From the NCBI RefSeq assembly GCF_031127815.1, contig NZ_JARXHY010000008.1, positions 62,001-126,000 of the forward strand: DNA of 64,000 nt, read 5' to 3'. This document shows, in pieces, positions 17,206 to 25,181 of the stretch (within the stretch, counting starts at the first letter, position 1; each line of letters begins with the position of its first letter). Made by a program: the position numbers and the translations under genes. Under the pieces are notes generated by a model. The model was not told where the DNA came from. It ran no database searches and saw nothing but the letters and a program-made list of their open reading frames with translations. The DNA is from Pelagicoccus sp. SDUM812003 (GTDB taxonomy: Bacteria > Verrucomicrobiota > Verrucomicrobiia > Opitutales > Opitutaceae).

Positions 17206-17937
17206 TCACTCGTCCAGCGTCACGCGCAACTCCTCGAATAGCAGCAAGGCCGCTAGACAGGATGAGACCGGCCCCTTGAGCTCGTCATCGAGCGTGGACG
17301 ACACCCAGACCGCTCCGTCGTTGATCACTTCCGCCGCGGCCAGAGCCTCGCCTCCCAAGGAGATCACATAGCCCGTCGTCTCGTCCAACGGCAACGGGCT
17401 TCCTGCCAAGGCGCGCGTGCCGGACACCTCGAGCTGACGGCTGCCCGAGACCAAGGTTCCTTGCAGCGGCTTGTCTCCGCTCTCCTTCAACCGCAGCTCC
17501 CACACGTCGGCGCTACCGCCCTGACGGGAAAAGCGAGCTCCGAGCATCGAGCGATTCTGAAGCTCGATGCCCACCTCGAAGGTCAGCTGCCGCCTTCTCA
17601 AAAACGCTTCGCAGTCGCCGATCCACTCCTGGCCTTGCTGGTCGAACAGGACAAAGGAGTACAGCTGCTTGCGCCGGCTTTGATCATACTCGAGGATCCG
17701 CAAGTCCCCGCCCTTGGTGATTCCTCGCTGCACCTCCAGCACCTCGATGTCCGCGAAACGCAGCTGCTGGTCCAGCTTCCACCCTTGGCGTCCCGTCACT
17801 GGCTGGCGTTCCTCTTGGGCCAGCGCGTTCGGCAACTTCATGCCAGCTTGCTCCAGCGTCTCGCAAGCGGCGAGAACCAAGCCGATGGCAACCGCCACCC
17901 ATGCACGACCGACTCGATCAAAGCAAAAACGCCGCAT
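17206..17937 (-). CDS. Lipoprotein of unknown function
   Basis: The product has 243 residues from the ATG at 17937. A TTG at 17958 would add seven residues. The signal MRRFCFDRVGRAWVAVAIGLVLAAC has its lipobox cysteine at residue 25. The mature protein has a beta-rich pattern (WKLDQQLRFADIEVLEV, RKQLYSFVLFDQQGQEWIG, TGYVISLGGEALAAAEVIND) suggesting a single globular envelope domain. Its C-terminus, DEELKGPVSSCLAALLLFEE-like, has a second cysteine. I do not recognise a family. Its 3' end overlaps the tail of the broken kinase fragment on the other strand. Confidence 0.7.
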   Translation of the reverse strand: MRRFCFDRVGRAWVAVAIGLVLAACETLEQAGMKLPNALAQEERQPVTGRQGWKLDQQLRFADIEVLEVQRGITKGGDLRILEYDQSRRKQLYSFVLFDQQGQEWIGDCEAFLRRRQLTFEVGIELQNRSMLGARFSRQGGSADVWELRLKESGDKPLQGTLVSGSRQLEVSGTRALAGSPLPLDETTGYVISLGGEALAAAEVINDGAVWVSSTLDDELKGPVSSCLAALLLFEELRVTLDE

Positions 17938-18139
17938 ACCTATTTTCTTTCGCCGCAAGCAGATCCCTTCCCGAGCCGCGATTCAAGCGCCATAATTCCG
18001 CTTGTTTCTCTAAGTGTTTCAGTGGAGGGCGAAACCGCTCGTCGCCCGCCGACCGTCGTGCCTAGCGGAGCCTTCGCGTTCGCTAGGTTGCAAAGCGCAC
18101 GAGAACCCCTCAGCGTCAAGAAATGAAAGGAAACGACGC

Positions 18140-18526
18140 TTGAACCCGCTTGATGGACTTCCGCTCTGGCGTGCCCTGCGCCGATTCAGCCTGACCTTCG
18201 CGGTGATTTTCGCCTCGTCCATGCTAGGTTTCTCCGTGGTGAAACTGCTCCGGAAGGTCCTGGGGGAACTGTCCGTTCCCTGGCTCGCCCTGTGGATCGG
18301 CCCCATCGTGCTGGTATCCGTGATCGCGAAAAAGGAGCAGGTTTGGATTCCCGACTTCACCCTGCGGAAACGCATCGCCTGGGGCATCGTGATCGCTTCC
18401 TTGGCCATGTACCTGATTTGGGGTAGCTTTCTAAAACCGAAGCGACCCGAGCCGGTGGAGGGCGACGCCCCACAGCAGTACGACGCCCGCGAGCGCGAAC
18501 GCCACGGGCCGAAGCATCGCAAGTGA
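18140..18526 (+). CDS. Small membrane protein of unknown function
   Basis: The product has 128 residues from the TTG at 18140, chosen because AAAGGAAA lies about 8 bases upstream. A longer frame from 18014 has an Arg-rich, non-conserved leader. Three hydrophobic segments are visible (FSLTFAVIFASSMLGFSVV, VPWLALWIGPIVLVSVI, RIAWGIVIASLAMYLIWGSF), then a hydrophilic tail ending ERERHGPKHRK. No family recognised. It converges on pssA. Confidence 0.55.
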   Translation: MNPLDGLPLWRALRRFSLTFAVIFASSMLGFSVVKLLRKVLGELSVPWLALWIGPIVLVSVIAKKEQVWIPDFTLRKRIAWGIVIASLAMYLIWGSFLKPKRPEPVEGDAPQQYDARERERHGPKHRK

Positions 18527-18598
18527 GGCCTGCGAGCGGACCGCCGCTGGACGACTCGTTCGGTCGAAGCCGCTCAGAGCCGAAACGTCAGGTCCGTC

Positions 18599-19258
18599 CT
18601 AGATCTTTGGGATCCGCACCGTGCTAACCATCGCCGCTCCGCTGGCAGCGTAGATCAAGCTGAGCGGATGGATAGCCAAGCCGAAAACGGAAGCCGAGCC
18701 GAGCCACATCGATTCCCCCGTGAGGCCTAGCCCGTGAAGAATCCAAACCACTACCACGATCCCGACGCTAGTAGGAATGGGCGTGCCCTCGAAGTGACTC
18801 ACCTTGCCCGACTGGTCCGACATGGCGACCGCGGTGGCATTGAAGCGGGCCAATCTGCTGATGCCGCAGCCCACGAAAAAAAGCAGAAGCAGCACATCGA
18901 TCTCTCCGCGCAGTCCCGCCGCGAAGCCGATCGCCGCCGGAGCCATGCCAAACGAAATCACGTCGGCGAGCGAATCCAGGTCCGCCCCGAGCGAAGAGGA
19001 TTTCTGACGCCAGCGAGCCACTCGCCCATCGAGAAAGTCGAATACCAGAGCCAGAGGCAGCAAGGCCATGGACAAGGTGAGCCAGCGATCCTCCTGCGTG
19101 ATCAGGTGCTGCATGGCGGAGAGCACCGACCCGCTGCCGCACGCTCCGTTTAGCAACGTCAGGACGTCGGCCAGCACAAAGGAGCGGATCATGGTGAAGC
19201 GCTCCCGCTTGCCCTCCGGGCTTTTCCGTTTCTGCGTCTGCTGCTCTTTCACCGCCAT
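18599..19258 (-). CDS. pssA: CDP-diacylglycerol--serine O-phosphatidyltransferase
   Basis: The product has 219 residues from the ATG at 19258. A TTG two codons upstream is the other option. The CDP-alcohol phosphotransferase signature D-G-x2-A-R-x8-G-x3-D-x3-D is complete (Asp77, Gly78, Ala81, Arg82, Gly91, Asp95, Asp99 within FDFLDGRVARWRQ and GADLDSLADV). About six hydrophobic helices follow. SFGMAPA and the GCGISRLARFNAT segment match the PssA group rather than PgsA. Role: makes phosphatidylserine from CDP-diacylglycerol in the inner membrane, the first step to phosphatidylethanolamine. A decarboxylase partner gene (psd) is not adjacent. Confidence 0.88.
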   Translation of the reverse strand: MAVKEQQTQKRKSPEGKRERFTMIRSFVLADVLTLLNGACGSGSVLSAMQHLITQEDRWLTLSMALLPLALVFDFLDGRVARWRQKSSSLGADLDSLADVISFGMAPAAIGFAAGLRGEIDVLLLLFFVGCGISRLARFNATAVAMSDQSGKVSHFEGTPIPTSVGIVVVVWILHGLGLTGESMWLGSASVFGLAIHPLSLIYAASGAAMVSTVRIPKI

Positions 19259-19427
19259 AGCCAAGTTGCGAAAACGGCTCGGCCTGCCAACTCCGTTTTC
19301 TTGATCAGCTTTCGCTGCAAACGACGCGCCAACCGCCCTGCCATCGCGCTGCTGGTCCGATCTGCAACGAAGGGTAAAATTCCTAGCGGCGCATCAAGAA
19401 GGCGAAGCGACCGCCGAATGACGAACG

Positions 19428-20201
19428 GTGACAAGACCACCTTTCGACGCTCGCCTTCCTTTTCGCCAATCTCCCGGAGCTCGGAAGGCTGTCAGCTTGA
19501 CGGTTCGATTGGCCGCGTCCCTCGCCCTGCTTGTCGTCAGCCTCTTCCCCAATCTCCCGCGGCTCGTCGAGCAGTTTCCCCGCATCCTGCATCCCGAACG
19601 CCTGGTCGATCCCCACTTCCCCGGCAGCGACCGAGCCCTCGAGCAGCTGCAAGCCGAACTCGCGGGTCTGCCCCAGGACGCCACGCTCAAAAGCCGCGTG
19701 AAAGCGGTGGAAGCGTTCGTGAAAAAACACGTGTCCTACGAGACCGATTGGAATCTGTTTTATGGCAATCTGCACGATTGGCCGACCCCGGCGGAAGTGT
19801 GGCAGCGAAAGAGCGACGATTGCGACGGCATCGCCATCCTGAGCGCCAGCTTGCTCCAGCGCCTCGGCGTCGACGCCACGCTGGAATACAACGCGTTTCA
19901 TTGCTGGACCAAGATCCGCCAATCCCAGCTCAGCGTCGGCGGGGCGGTCAAGGGCCCGACCAGCTCGCGAGAGGATGGTAGCGTGGATTGGTTGAGCCTC
20001 GCTCAAGACCTTTTCAAGGCCCGCACCTGGACCGAAGGATTGAGCTTTCCGATCTGGAGACTTGTCCTATCGGCGCTCGCCGTCCCGATCCCCTGGTTGG
20101 TCCTTCGTCCGCGACGTCTGGCAAAGCGCCTCGAACCACAGACGCTTAAAAAGCGCGACCCCCTTCCTGGCGTTCCGCGTGCGAGCTCTTCCGCTCGATA
20201 A
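19428..20201 (+). CDS. Membrane-anchored transglutaminase-like cysteine peptidase family protein
   Basis: The product has 257 residues from a GTG at 19428. A TTG at 19497 with GGAAGG upstream would give 234 residues beginning right at the hydrophobic anchor and is a good alternative. One N-terminal hydrophobic helix (RLAASLALLVVSLFPNLP) is followed by a transglutaminase-like core: PTPAEVWQRKSDDCDGIAIL with the catalytic-type Cys132, and LEYNAFHCWTKI with His158. A second hydrophobic helix lies near residues 208-226 (LSFPIWRLVLSALAVPIPWL). The arrangement resembles the bacterial transglutaminase-like (BTLCP) family. The third catalytic acid is not obvious. Substrate unknown. Confidence 0.7.
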   Translation: MTRPPFDARLPFRQSPGARKAVSLTVRLAASLALLVVSLFPNLPRLVEQFPRILHPERLVDPHFPGSDRALEQLQAELAGLPQDATLKSRVKAVEAFVKKHVSYETDWNLFYGNLHDWPTPAEVWQRKSDDCDGIAILSASLLQRLGVDATLEYNAFHCWTKIRQSQLSVGGAVKGPTSSREDGSVDWLSLAQDLFKARTWTEGLSFPIWRLVLSALAVPIPWLVLRPRRLAKRLEPQTLKKRDPLPGVPRASSSAR

Positions 20202-20346
20202 AGCATCCGCATCTCGCCATAGGGCGCGTTTCGCAGCTGATGGGCGGCCGTCGACTCTATGGGCTGGCTTTCGACGATGCGGCCGTGTAGATCCGTGACA
20301 ATCCTTGGCGACGACCCTCGCCACCCCACCTCTTGTCTTCAGCCCC

Positions 20347-21663
20347 ATGAAATGTCACCTCCTCGGCCTCGTCGCCACGCTCCTGCTCTGCGCTTCGGTT
20401 TCCATCGCCGAAACGTCAATCCGCTTCTCCGTCGACTCGAAAACGGAGTCGCCAAACCAAAAGACGACAGCCGAGCAGTACCAACTCACGGTTCTGCTTG
20501 GAGAAGCGAAAATCGAAGCCCGAACTCCGACCAGCATCGAAATTCACGACTTCGAACAGGAACTGATCTACACGAAGGAGTCGGACTCGGAGGCATATAT
20601 CCGTAGCTCGCTGTATTCAGATATCGGATTCCGCGTTTACGAGTTCCGAAATCGGCTGATGCTCGGTGGAGCCCTCAGCGCCGCTGACATCGACGACAAT
20701 CCTATGCTCGTGCCCTTTTCGGAGCATCTCTTTTCGCTCAAAGCAAATGACGCTCCGGCGCTGAAACGCAGAAAGCGAAGCGAAGCCATCGACTTTTCAT
20801 TCCAGGGAAAGCCTCTGTTTTCGTACAGCCTGAAGGGGACTCCTGTCGATGCCGCCACCGGCGAGCGTTTCATCCTTTTCCTTCGCTATCGCTACGGCGT
20901 CCATCCCGACATCCTGCAGGAGCTGCAAAACAGAAACGCAATCCCTAAGACCCTCGTCATCTATCGCCGCCACGTCGAAGTCGCACAGTTCGCTCTGACC
21001 ACCGAAAGCATCGAGCTCGTCGATCAAAGCGCCTTTTCGGAGACCAGCTACAGCCTTCCTCCCCAAGGTACGCCGCTCCTGGACTTAAGCGCCGCCATGC
21101 AGCGCCAAACCGACCAAGCCTATCGTGCCTACTGCCAAAGCCTGTTCGACGACGCCATCGCAGCGGCCGAATCGGAGAGAGATCTGGAGTCCGCGTGCCT
21201 ATTCCTTGGATACACCCTAGCGGCTGGCGAGAAGCTTCCGCAGCCATTTTTCGAATACCGAGACCGATTTACCAAAGACCCTGCCATTCAGAGCCTGTTC
21301 TCCGCCCTGAACCCTACGAGCGAGGCCGCAGCCAAAGCGGCTCTCCCTACCCTCACCGACCTTCTCAGTGGCGTCGAGCGCGGGCGCAGCGTCATTCTGA
21401 TCTTTCGCGCCAACGTGCTCGCTTCCTTGAACAAGGCCCCTCAAGCGATTGCGGACTTTCACGAAGCTCTCGACGCAGAACCAATGATCGTCGGAGCCTG
21501 GAAGGACCTCGGAGACCTGTACTACCAATCCTACCAGCCACAGGACGCTTGGGCCTGCTGGACCGCGGCACGTTCCCTCAACGCGGATCACCACCTTCTT
21601 CAATCGATCGACGACTTCGAAGCTCAGCTCAAAAGCAAAAATCCGGAGTTTTTCCTTCCCTGA
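20347..21663 (+). CDS. Exported protein with C-terminal TPR-like helices
   Basis: The product has 438 residues from the ATG at 20347, which begins a clear Sec signal (MKCHLLGLVATLLLCASVSIAET). The first 230 residues are beta-rich (TAEQYQLTVLLGEAKIEART, YTKESDSEAYIRSSLYS) without a recognised domain. The last 150 residues look like tetratricopeptide helices (VILIFRANVLASLNKAPQAI, AWKDLGDLYYQSYQPQDAW). It is probably periplasmic. No catalytic motif seen. Confidence 0.65.
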   Translation: MKCHLLGLVATLLLCASVSIAETSIRFSVDSKTESPNQKTTAEQYQLTVLLGEAKIEARTPTSIEIHDFEQELIYTKESDSEAYIRSSLYSDIGFRVYEFRNRLMLGGALSAADIDDNPMLVPFSEHLFSLKANDAPALKRRKRSEAIDFSFQGKPLFSYSLKGTPVDAATGERFILFLRYRYGVHPDILQELQNRNAIPKTLVIYRRHVEVAQFALTTESIELVDQSAFSETSYSLPPQGTPLLDLSAAMQRQTDQAYRAYCQSLFDDAIAAAESERDLESACLFLGYTLAAGEKLPQPFFEYRDRFTKDPAIQSLFSALNPTSEAAAKAALPTLTDLLSGVERGRSVILIFRANVLASLNKAPQAIADFHEALDAEPMIVGAWKDLGDLYYQSYQPQDAWACWTAARSLNADHHLLQSIDDFEAQLKSKNPEFFLP

Positions 21664-21748
21664 CCATCACTAGCCGACGCTCGGCAAAGCAAAAACAAGT
21701 CGGAACAAACGGGATCTGGCGGCCGCTAAGCTCTTCGAACCCCGTTTT

Positions 21749-22189
21749 CTAGACCTGTTGTCCCCTCGTCAAAGCCGGCCTCAGTACAATCTCGCAAATG
21801 AGAAGGGCGTAAATGGGAGCGCACAAGGCAGCGGCAAACCTAAACGCGGCCACCACCGGCCCTTGATCGATCAGGTTCAGGATAAAAACGGCCCCGCCCA
21901 AAAACGTGAGGAAACTCACGACGTAACTGGCCTTAATCCACTTTTCCAATACGAAGCAGTCCTCTTCATTCGCTCGCTTCAAGCCCATGGAGCACTGAGC
22001 GGCGCCCCACAGCCTCCTCGGTCCGAAGGAGGAAATCATCAGACCCAGGGGAGCGATGAGCACAGCGATCAATTCCGGAGGATGAAAATAGAGAATGGGC
22101 CGCCCTCCGACGCTGAACAATGCAAGCAAGAGGGCCCCGATGGCGATAGGAATTCCGAGAGAGAGGTGTTTCATGAGTTGGCGGCGCAA
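21749..22189 (-). CDS. Small membrane protein, weakly MotA/TolQ-like
   Basis: The product has 146 residues from a TTG at 22189 that has AGAGGAA about 8 bases upstream. The ATG at 22174 (141 residues) has no visible ribosome binding site. Four hydrophobic segments: SLGIPIAIGALLLALFSV, PPELIAVLIAPLGLMISSF, ASYVVSFLTFLGGAVFILN and AFRFAAALCAPIYALLICEI. The stretch FHPPELIAVLIAPLGLMISS resembles the second helix of MotA-type proton channel subunits, but the cytoplasmic domain is short and the family call is tentative. Confidence 0.55.
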   Translation of the reverse strand: MRRQLMKHLSLGIPIAIGALLLALFSVGGRPILYFHPPELIAVLIAPLGLMISSFGPRRLWGAAQCSMGLKRANEEDCFVLEKWIKASYVVSFLTFLGGAVFILNLIDQGPVVAAFRFAAALCAPIYALLICEIVLRPALTRGQQV

Positions 22190-22310
22190 TGGGGAATTCC
22201 TCTAAAACGGTCCAAAATCTCTCTGCTTTAGAATCTCCCAAAATCGACTCGGGCTCATCTCGTCCGATTCGCCGCCAAAAATATCAAGCAGCGGCATGAG
22301 TCAGCAAACG

Positions 22311-22733
22311 TCACTCCTTCTTGTTTTTCTTCTTACGCTTAGACCTCTTGGACTTACCACTCTTCTTAGACTTCTTTCCCTTTTTGGGTTTGTCCTTCGT
22401 TTTCGATTTCTTCGACTTCTTCTTTTTCGAGTCCTTTTCGCCTAGACCTTTCTTTCCCTTGGACTTCTTGGCCTTCTTCGCTGGTTTCGCTTCCGATGGC
22501 GCTGTCTTCTTGGCGGATTTCGTCTTTTCCGCAGGGGCAGTCGGTGTTGCTTGCGTCAACTCTGTAGCAGCAGCATGAATACGTTTCGCCCGGGCTGGAC
22601 CAAAACCGGGAACGGCTGTTAAAGCCTCAACAGAACTCGATGCGATAGCTTCAATGCTTGCGTATCCATTTTCACCTAAAACGGCTGCCGTAGCTGGACC
22701 GACTCCCGGCAATTCAGAAAGAGGGGAACTCAT
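22311..22733 (-). CDS. Helix-hairpin-helix protein with lysine-rich histone H1-like tail
   Basis: The product has 140 residues from the ATG at 22733. Residues 5-55 contain two helix-hairpin-helix motifs, SELPGVGPATAAVLGENGY and LTAVPGFGPARAKRIHAAA, typical of non-specific DNA minor-groove binding. From about residue 70 to the end the chain is almost entirely Lys, Ser, Ala, Gly and Arg (KKAKKSKGKKGLGEKDSKKK), like histone H1 or the Lys-rich tails of bacterial nucleoid proteins. Inference: a small nucleoid-associated or DNA-end-binding protein. The codons alternate Lys AAG/AAA, and the DNA is locally a polypyrimidine-rich tract on the plus strand. Confidence 0.72.
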   Translation of the reverse strand: MSSPLSELPGVGPATAAVLGENGYASIEAIASSSVEALTAVPGFGPARAKRIHAAATELTQATPTAPAEKTKSAKKTAPSEAKPAKKAKKSKGKKGLGEKDSKKKKSKKSKTKDKPKKGKKSKKSGKSKRSKRKKKNKKE

Positions 22734-23294
22734 ATAGCCGCAGCATGCGCATTGGAACCGACAATACAATCCGGTTATTTACACCATCCTGAAATCATCC
22801 TGAAGCTTCAGTTCGATGTCGTGCCGGAATTCCCAATACGCGTTCACTTTCCCCGAGAACGTTTCGCCCGTTCAGGTCGCTGGACGGGAATCTCGAATCG
22901 TTCCGATAGCTGATTTCTATCTCGCTGAAACGTTTGACCGCCAACTCCAATTGACGATCGAACAGATCGGCTTGTTTGGCGTCCCGAGGACCATGGAGCG
23001 AAAACCAAGTACACACGCTGCTCGCAAGCTTCGACCAGACCTTGGTAGTTGGCGACGCGCTCCGGTTCGGCCAGTAGGCATGCAAAGTTCGAGCTCCCCC
23101 GCCCAATCGGAACGTTGGACAATTGAGAATTCTCCTTTCTGGGCCTGCAAGGACTGCGGCTAAACGAAGGTCGGCGAACCGCCTGGAATCGCCTTCTCAA
23201 AATCAGATTTCTCGATATCCAGCCCCCTGGCCTAGTTCCGTATGGCTCCAGACTCAGGACAAACGTGGCTCGTCGGCGCGGGCAAATAAGCCGG
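22734..23294. other. Intergenic stretch with no supported gene, possible relic
   Basis: Several overlapping minus-strand frames of 77-118 codons occur between 22795 and 23200, but none keeps a protein-like pattern throughout. The best piece, roughly 22795-23000, reads DAKQADLFDRQLELAVKRFS followed by EIEISYRNDSRF, which looks helical and protein-like. It has no believable start and is joined to frames of poor composition. A decayed gene is possible. No repeat, RNA gene or terminator was recognised. Confidence 0.3.
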
Positions 23295-24968
23295 CTAGGC
23301 CAGATGCTGCGAGAGCCGAAGCGCTAGAGCGGCTAGGGACCGGACCGGATTCGCAGCGGTGCTGATGGGCATGACCGACATGTCGCAAACGTAGAGTCCA
23401 GGAGCGTTTCGAACCTGCAGGTTTTCGTCGACGACCGAATCGTAGTTGAAATCTGGAGCGTTACGTGAGGGCTTCCACGGCATGCGCAAGGTGCCGCAGG
23501 CATGGTGGACCGTGCCCCAGCCAAAGGGCCACTGCTGTCCTGTCCCTCCGCCATAGTCTCCCGTTATCCGGTCCACTCCATTGAACAGGCTGAAGATGCG
23601 ATCGCGGGTGGCGTTGAGCAAATTGAAGAAATCCTGCGGACTCTTGTTCCAGCCCGCCACGGCGGGAAATCTGGATTGAAGCAAGTGGTTCAAATCCGAA
23701 AAGCGCCTGAATCGAATCTCCGGCGTGTATCCATCATCGAAGCGCGAAAGGATTCCATTCTCGTCGTCCAAGCAGTTTGCGAAACTGAACTTAATATCGA
23801 TGCGAGATTTGGCGAGATTGTCCACCGCGGGCAGCGACGATGGGTCGTTGTTCCGCAAATGCCAGTATTCATGGTTGATGTTCATCTCGACGTTGAACGG
23901 TAGATCGATATTTCCCGCGGCATCCAGCAGTCCTCGTGAGTAGAAGACGATCTTCGCATGGTCGTTTCGCGACAGCGGGATGGCCGGGCCGCCTCCCAAT
24001 CCCGATACGAAAGCCTGCGACTCTCCGCTCACCGGGTGGTCGGTCAAACCGAAGCCGACCTTTCGCCTCACCGTATCCGAAAGATGGTGATACACCGAGG
24101 AGCGGTTGATCAGCTTAGGGCTCTCGATCGAACCAGCGGCGACGATGACCCGAGGAGCGTAGAAACGACGCGGCTGCCCGTTCACGGTGTCGGTGGTACG
24201 CACCTCGTGCCAACCGAAGGGCACGTCGTGTACGCCTTCCACAAACGCGTTCAGCTTCAAGAACAATCCCCCTCCATTCTGGTCGGCTCCCGGCGTGAGT
24301 CCCACCTGGTTGATCAGCAGCTCAGCCGTGTTGAATACGCCGGTTGGTTCATCGAAGAACTTGTCCTTCGGCGTGCCGTCGGGATACAGATACGGCTGGT
24401 GAAGGGCTCGCGGCGTCTGCTCGATCACGAAGTCGTCGTTCAGGCTGCTGGCACGAAAGCGAGCCACCAGCTCCTCCGCCCTGGCGCCCAGCGAATGCGA
24501 CTCGTTCATGCGCTGTCCGGCCAAGGAGAAGTAGGCGCTGGAAAAGTCGTTTCTCACCGGCTCCGGAAAGTAGTCCAGCTCCCAGCCTTGGGCTTGGGGG
24601 ATCAGACCCGACCAGAAGATGGATCGACCGCCAAACCCCATTTGAGGAGCGCCGCCGATGAAGTAGTCGGTATTTGGATACGGCTTAAAGCAGTCCGCCC
24701 CGAAATGGTTGGCTACCGAAAAATTAGGAATGCGGCTGATGTTGTAAACGTGAGTCGGATAAATGAAGGATCCGGACTCGATCACCAGAATGCGCTTGCT
24801 TGAACCCACCCGATCCGCGAGGTCGTCCGCCAGGATACCTCCGCCGATGCCCGAGCCGATGACGATGAAATCGAAATCAGGGTTTCCACCGTCGTAGTCG
24901 CGAATCAAGCGCGAATGGGACTGAGTTCGCTCAGCCACCATGTTCACATAGTTGTTGCTAAAGGCCAT
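23295..24968 (-). CDS. GMC-family FAD-dependent oxidoreductase
   Basis: The product has 557 residues from the ATG at 24968. A GTG 90 bases upstream is unlikely. The FAD-binding motif is FDFIVIGSGIGGGILADDLA with GSGIGGG at 38-44. APRVIVAAGSIESPKLI is the GMC second signature, and the C-terminal domain has WGTVHHACGTLRMPW with His488/His489 and ISTAANPVRS with Asn540. The His and Asn positions are those of the glucose/choline oxidase family active site. Family role: oxidises alcohols or sugars with FAD. No signal peptide or gluconate dehydrogenase-type partner gene is present, so the substrate and electron acceptor are open. Confidence 0.88.
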   Translation of the reverse strand: MAFSNNYVNMVAERTQSHSRLIRDYDGGNPDFDFIVIGSGIGGGILADDLADRVGSSKRILVIESGSFIYPTHVYNISRIPNFSVANHFGADCFKPYPNTDYFIGGAPQMGFGGRSIFWSGLIPQAQGWELDYFPEPVRNDFSSAYFSLAGQRMNESHSLGARAEELVARFRASSLNDDFVIEQTPRALHQPYLYPDGTPKDKFFDEPTGVFNTAELLINQVGLTPGADQNGGGLFLKLNAFVEGVHDVPFGWHEVRTTDTVNGQPRRFYAPRVIVAAGSIESPKLINRSSVYHHLSDTVRRKVGFGLTDHPVSGESQAFVSGLGGGPAIPLSRNDHAKIVFYSRGLLDAAGNIDLPFNVEMNINHEYWHLRNNDPSSLPAVDNLAKSRIDIKFSFANCLDDENGILSRFDDGYTPEIRFRRFSDLNHLLQSRFPAVAGWNKSPQDFFNLLNATRDRIFSLFNGVDRITGDYGGGTGQQWPFGWGTVHHACGTLRMPWKPSRNAPDFNYDSVVDENLQVRNAPGLYVCDMSVMPISTAANPVRSLAALALRLSQHLA

Positions 24969-25181
24969 AAGCTGGAGGGTTAGGGTAACAGGCTTTCGAC
25001 ATCCCAGCACAAAATGTACCCTGCTCCAACACTCTGGCTTCAAACTACCGGCACACACGTACGCAGCGTTTCAGGATCGCGCCACAAACCAGACAAGCGC
25101 CGCTCTCCAGCTGCGAACACGCTCAAACGAAGGCGCCGGGCTTCCCGCGTACCGACTCAACACGGGCCAAAGGAAAGCCCC

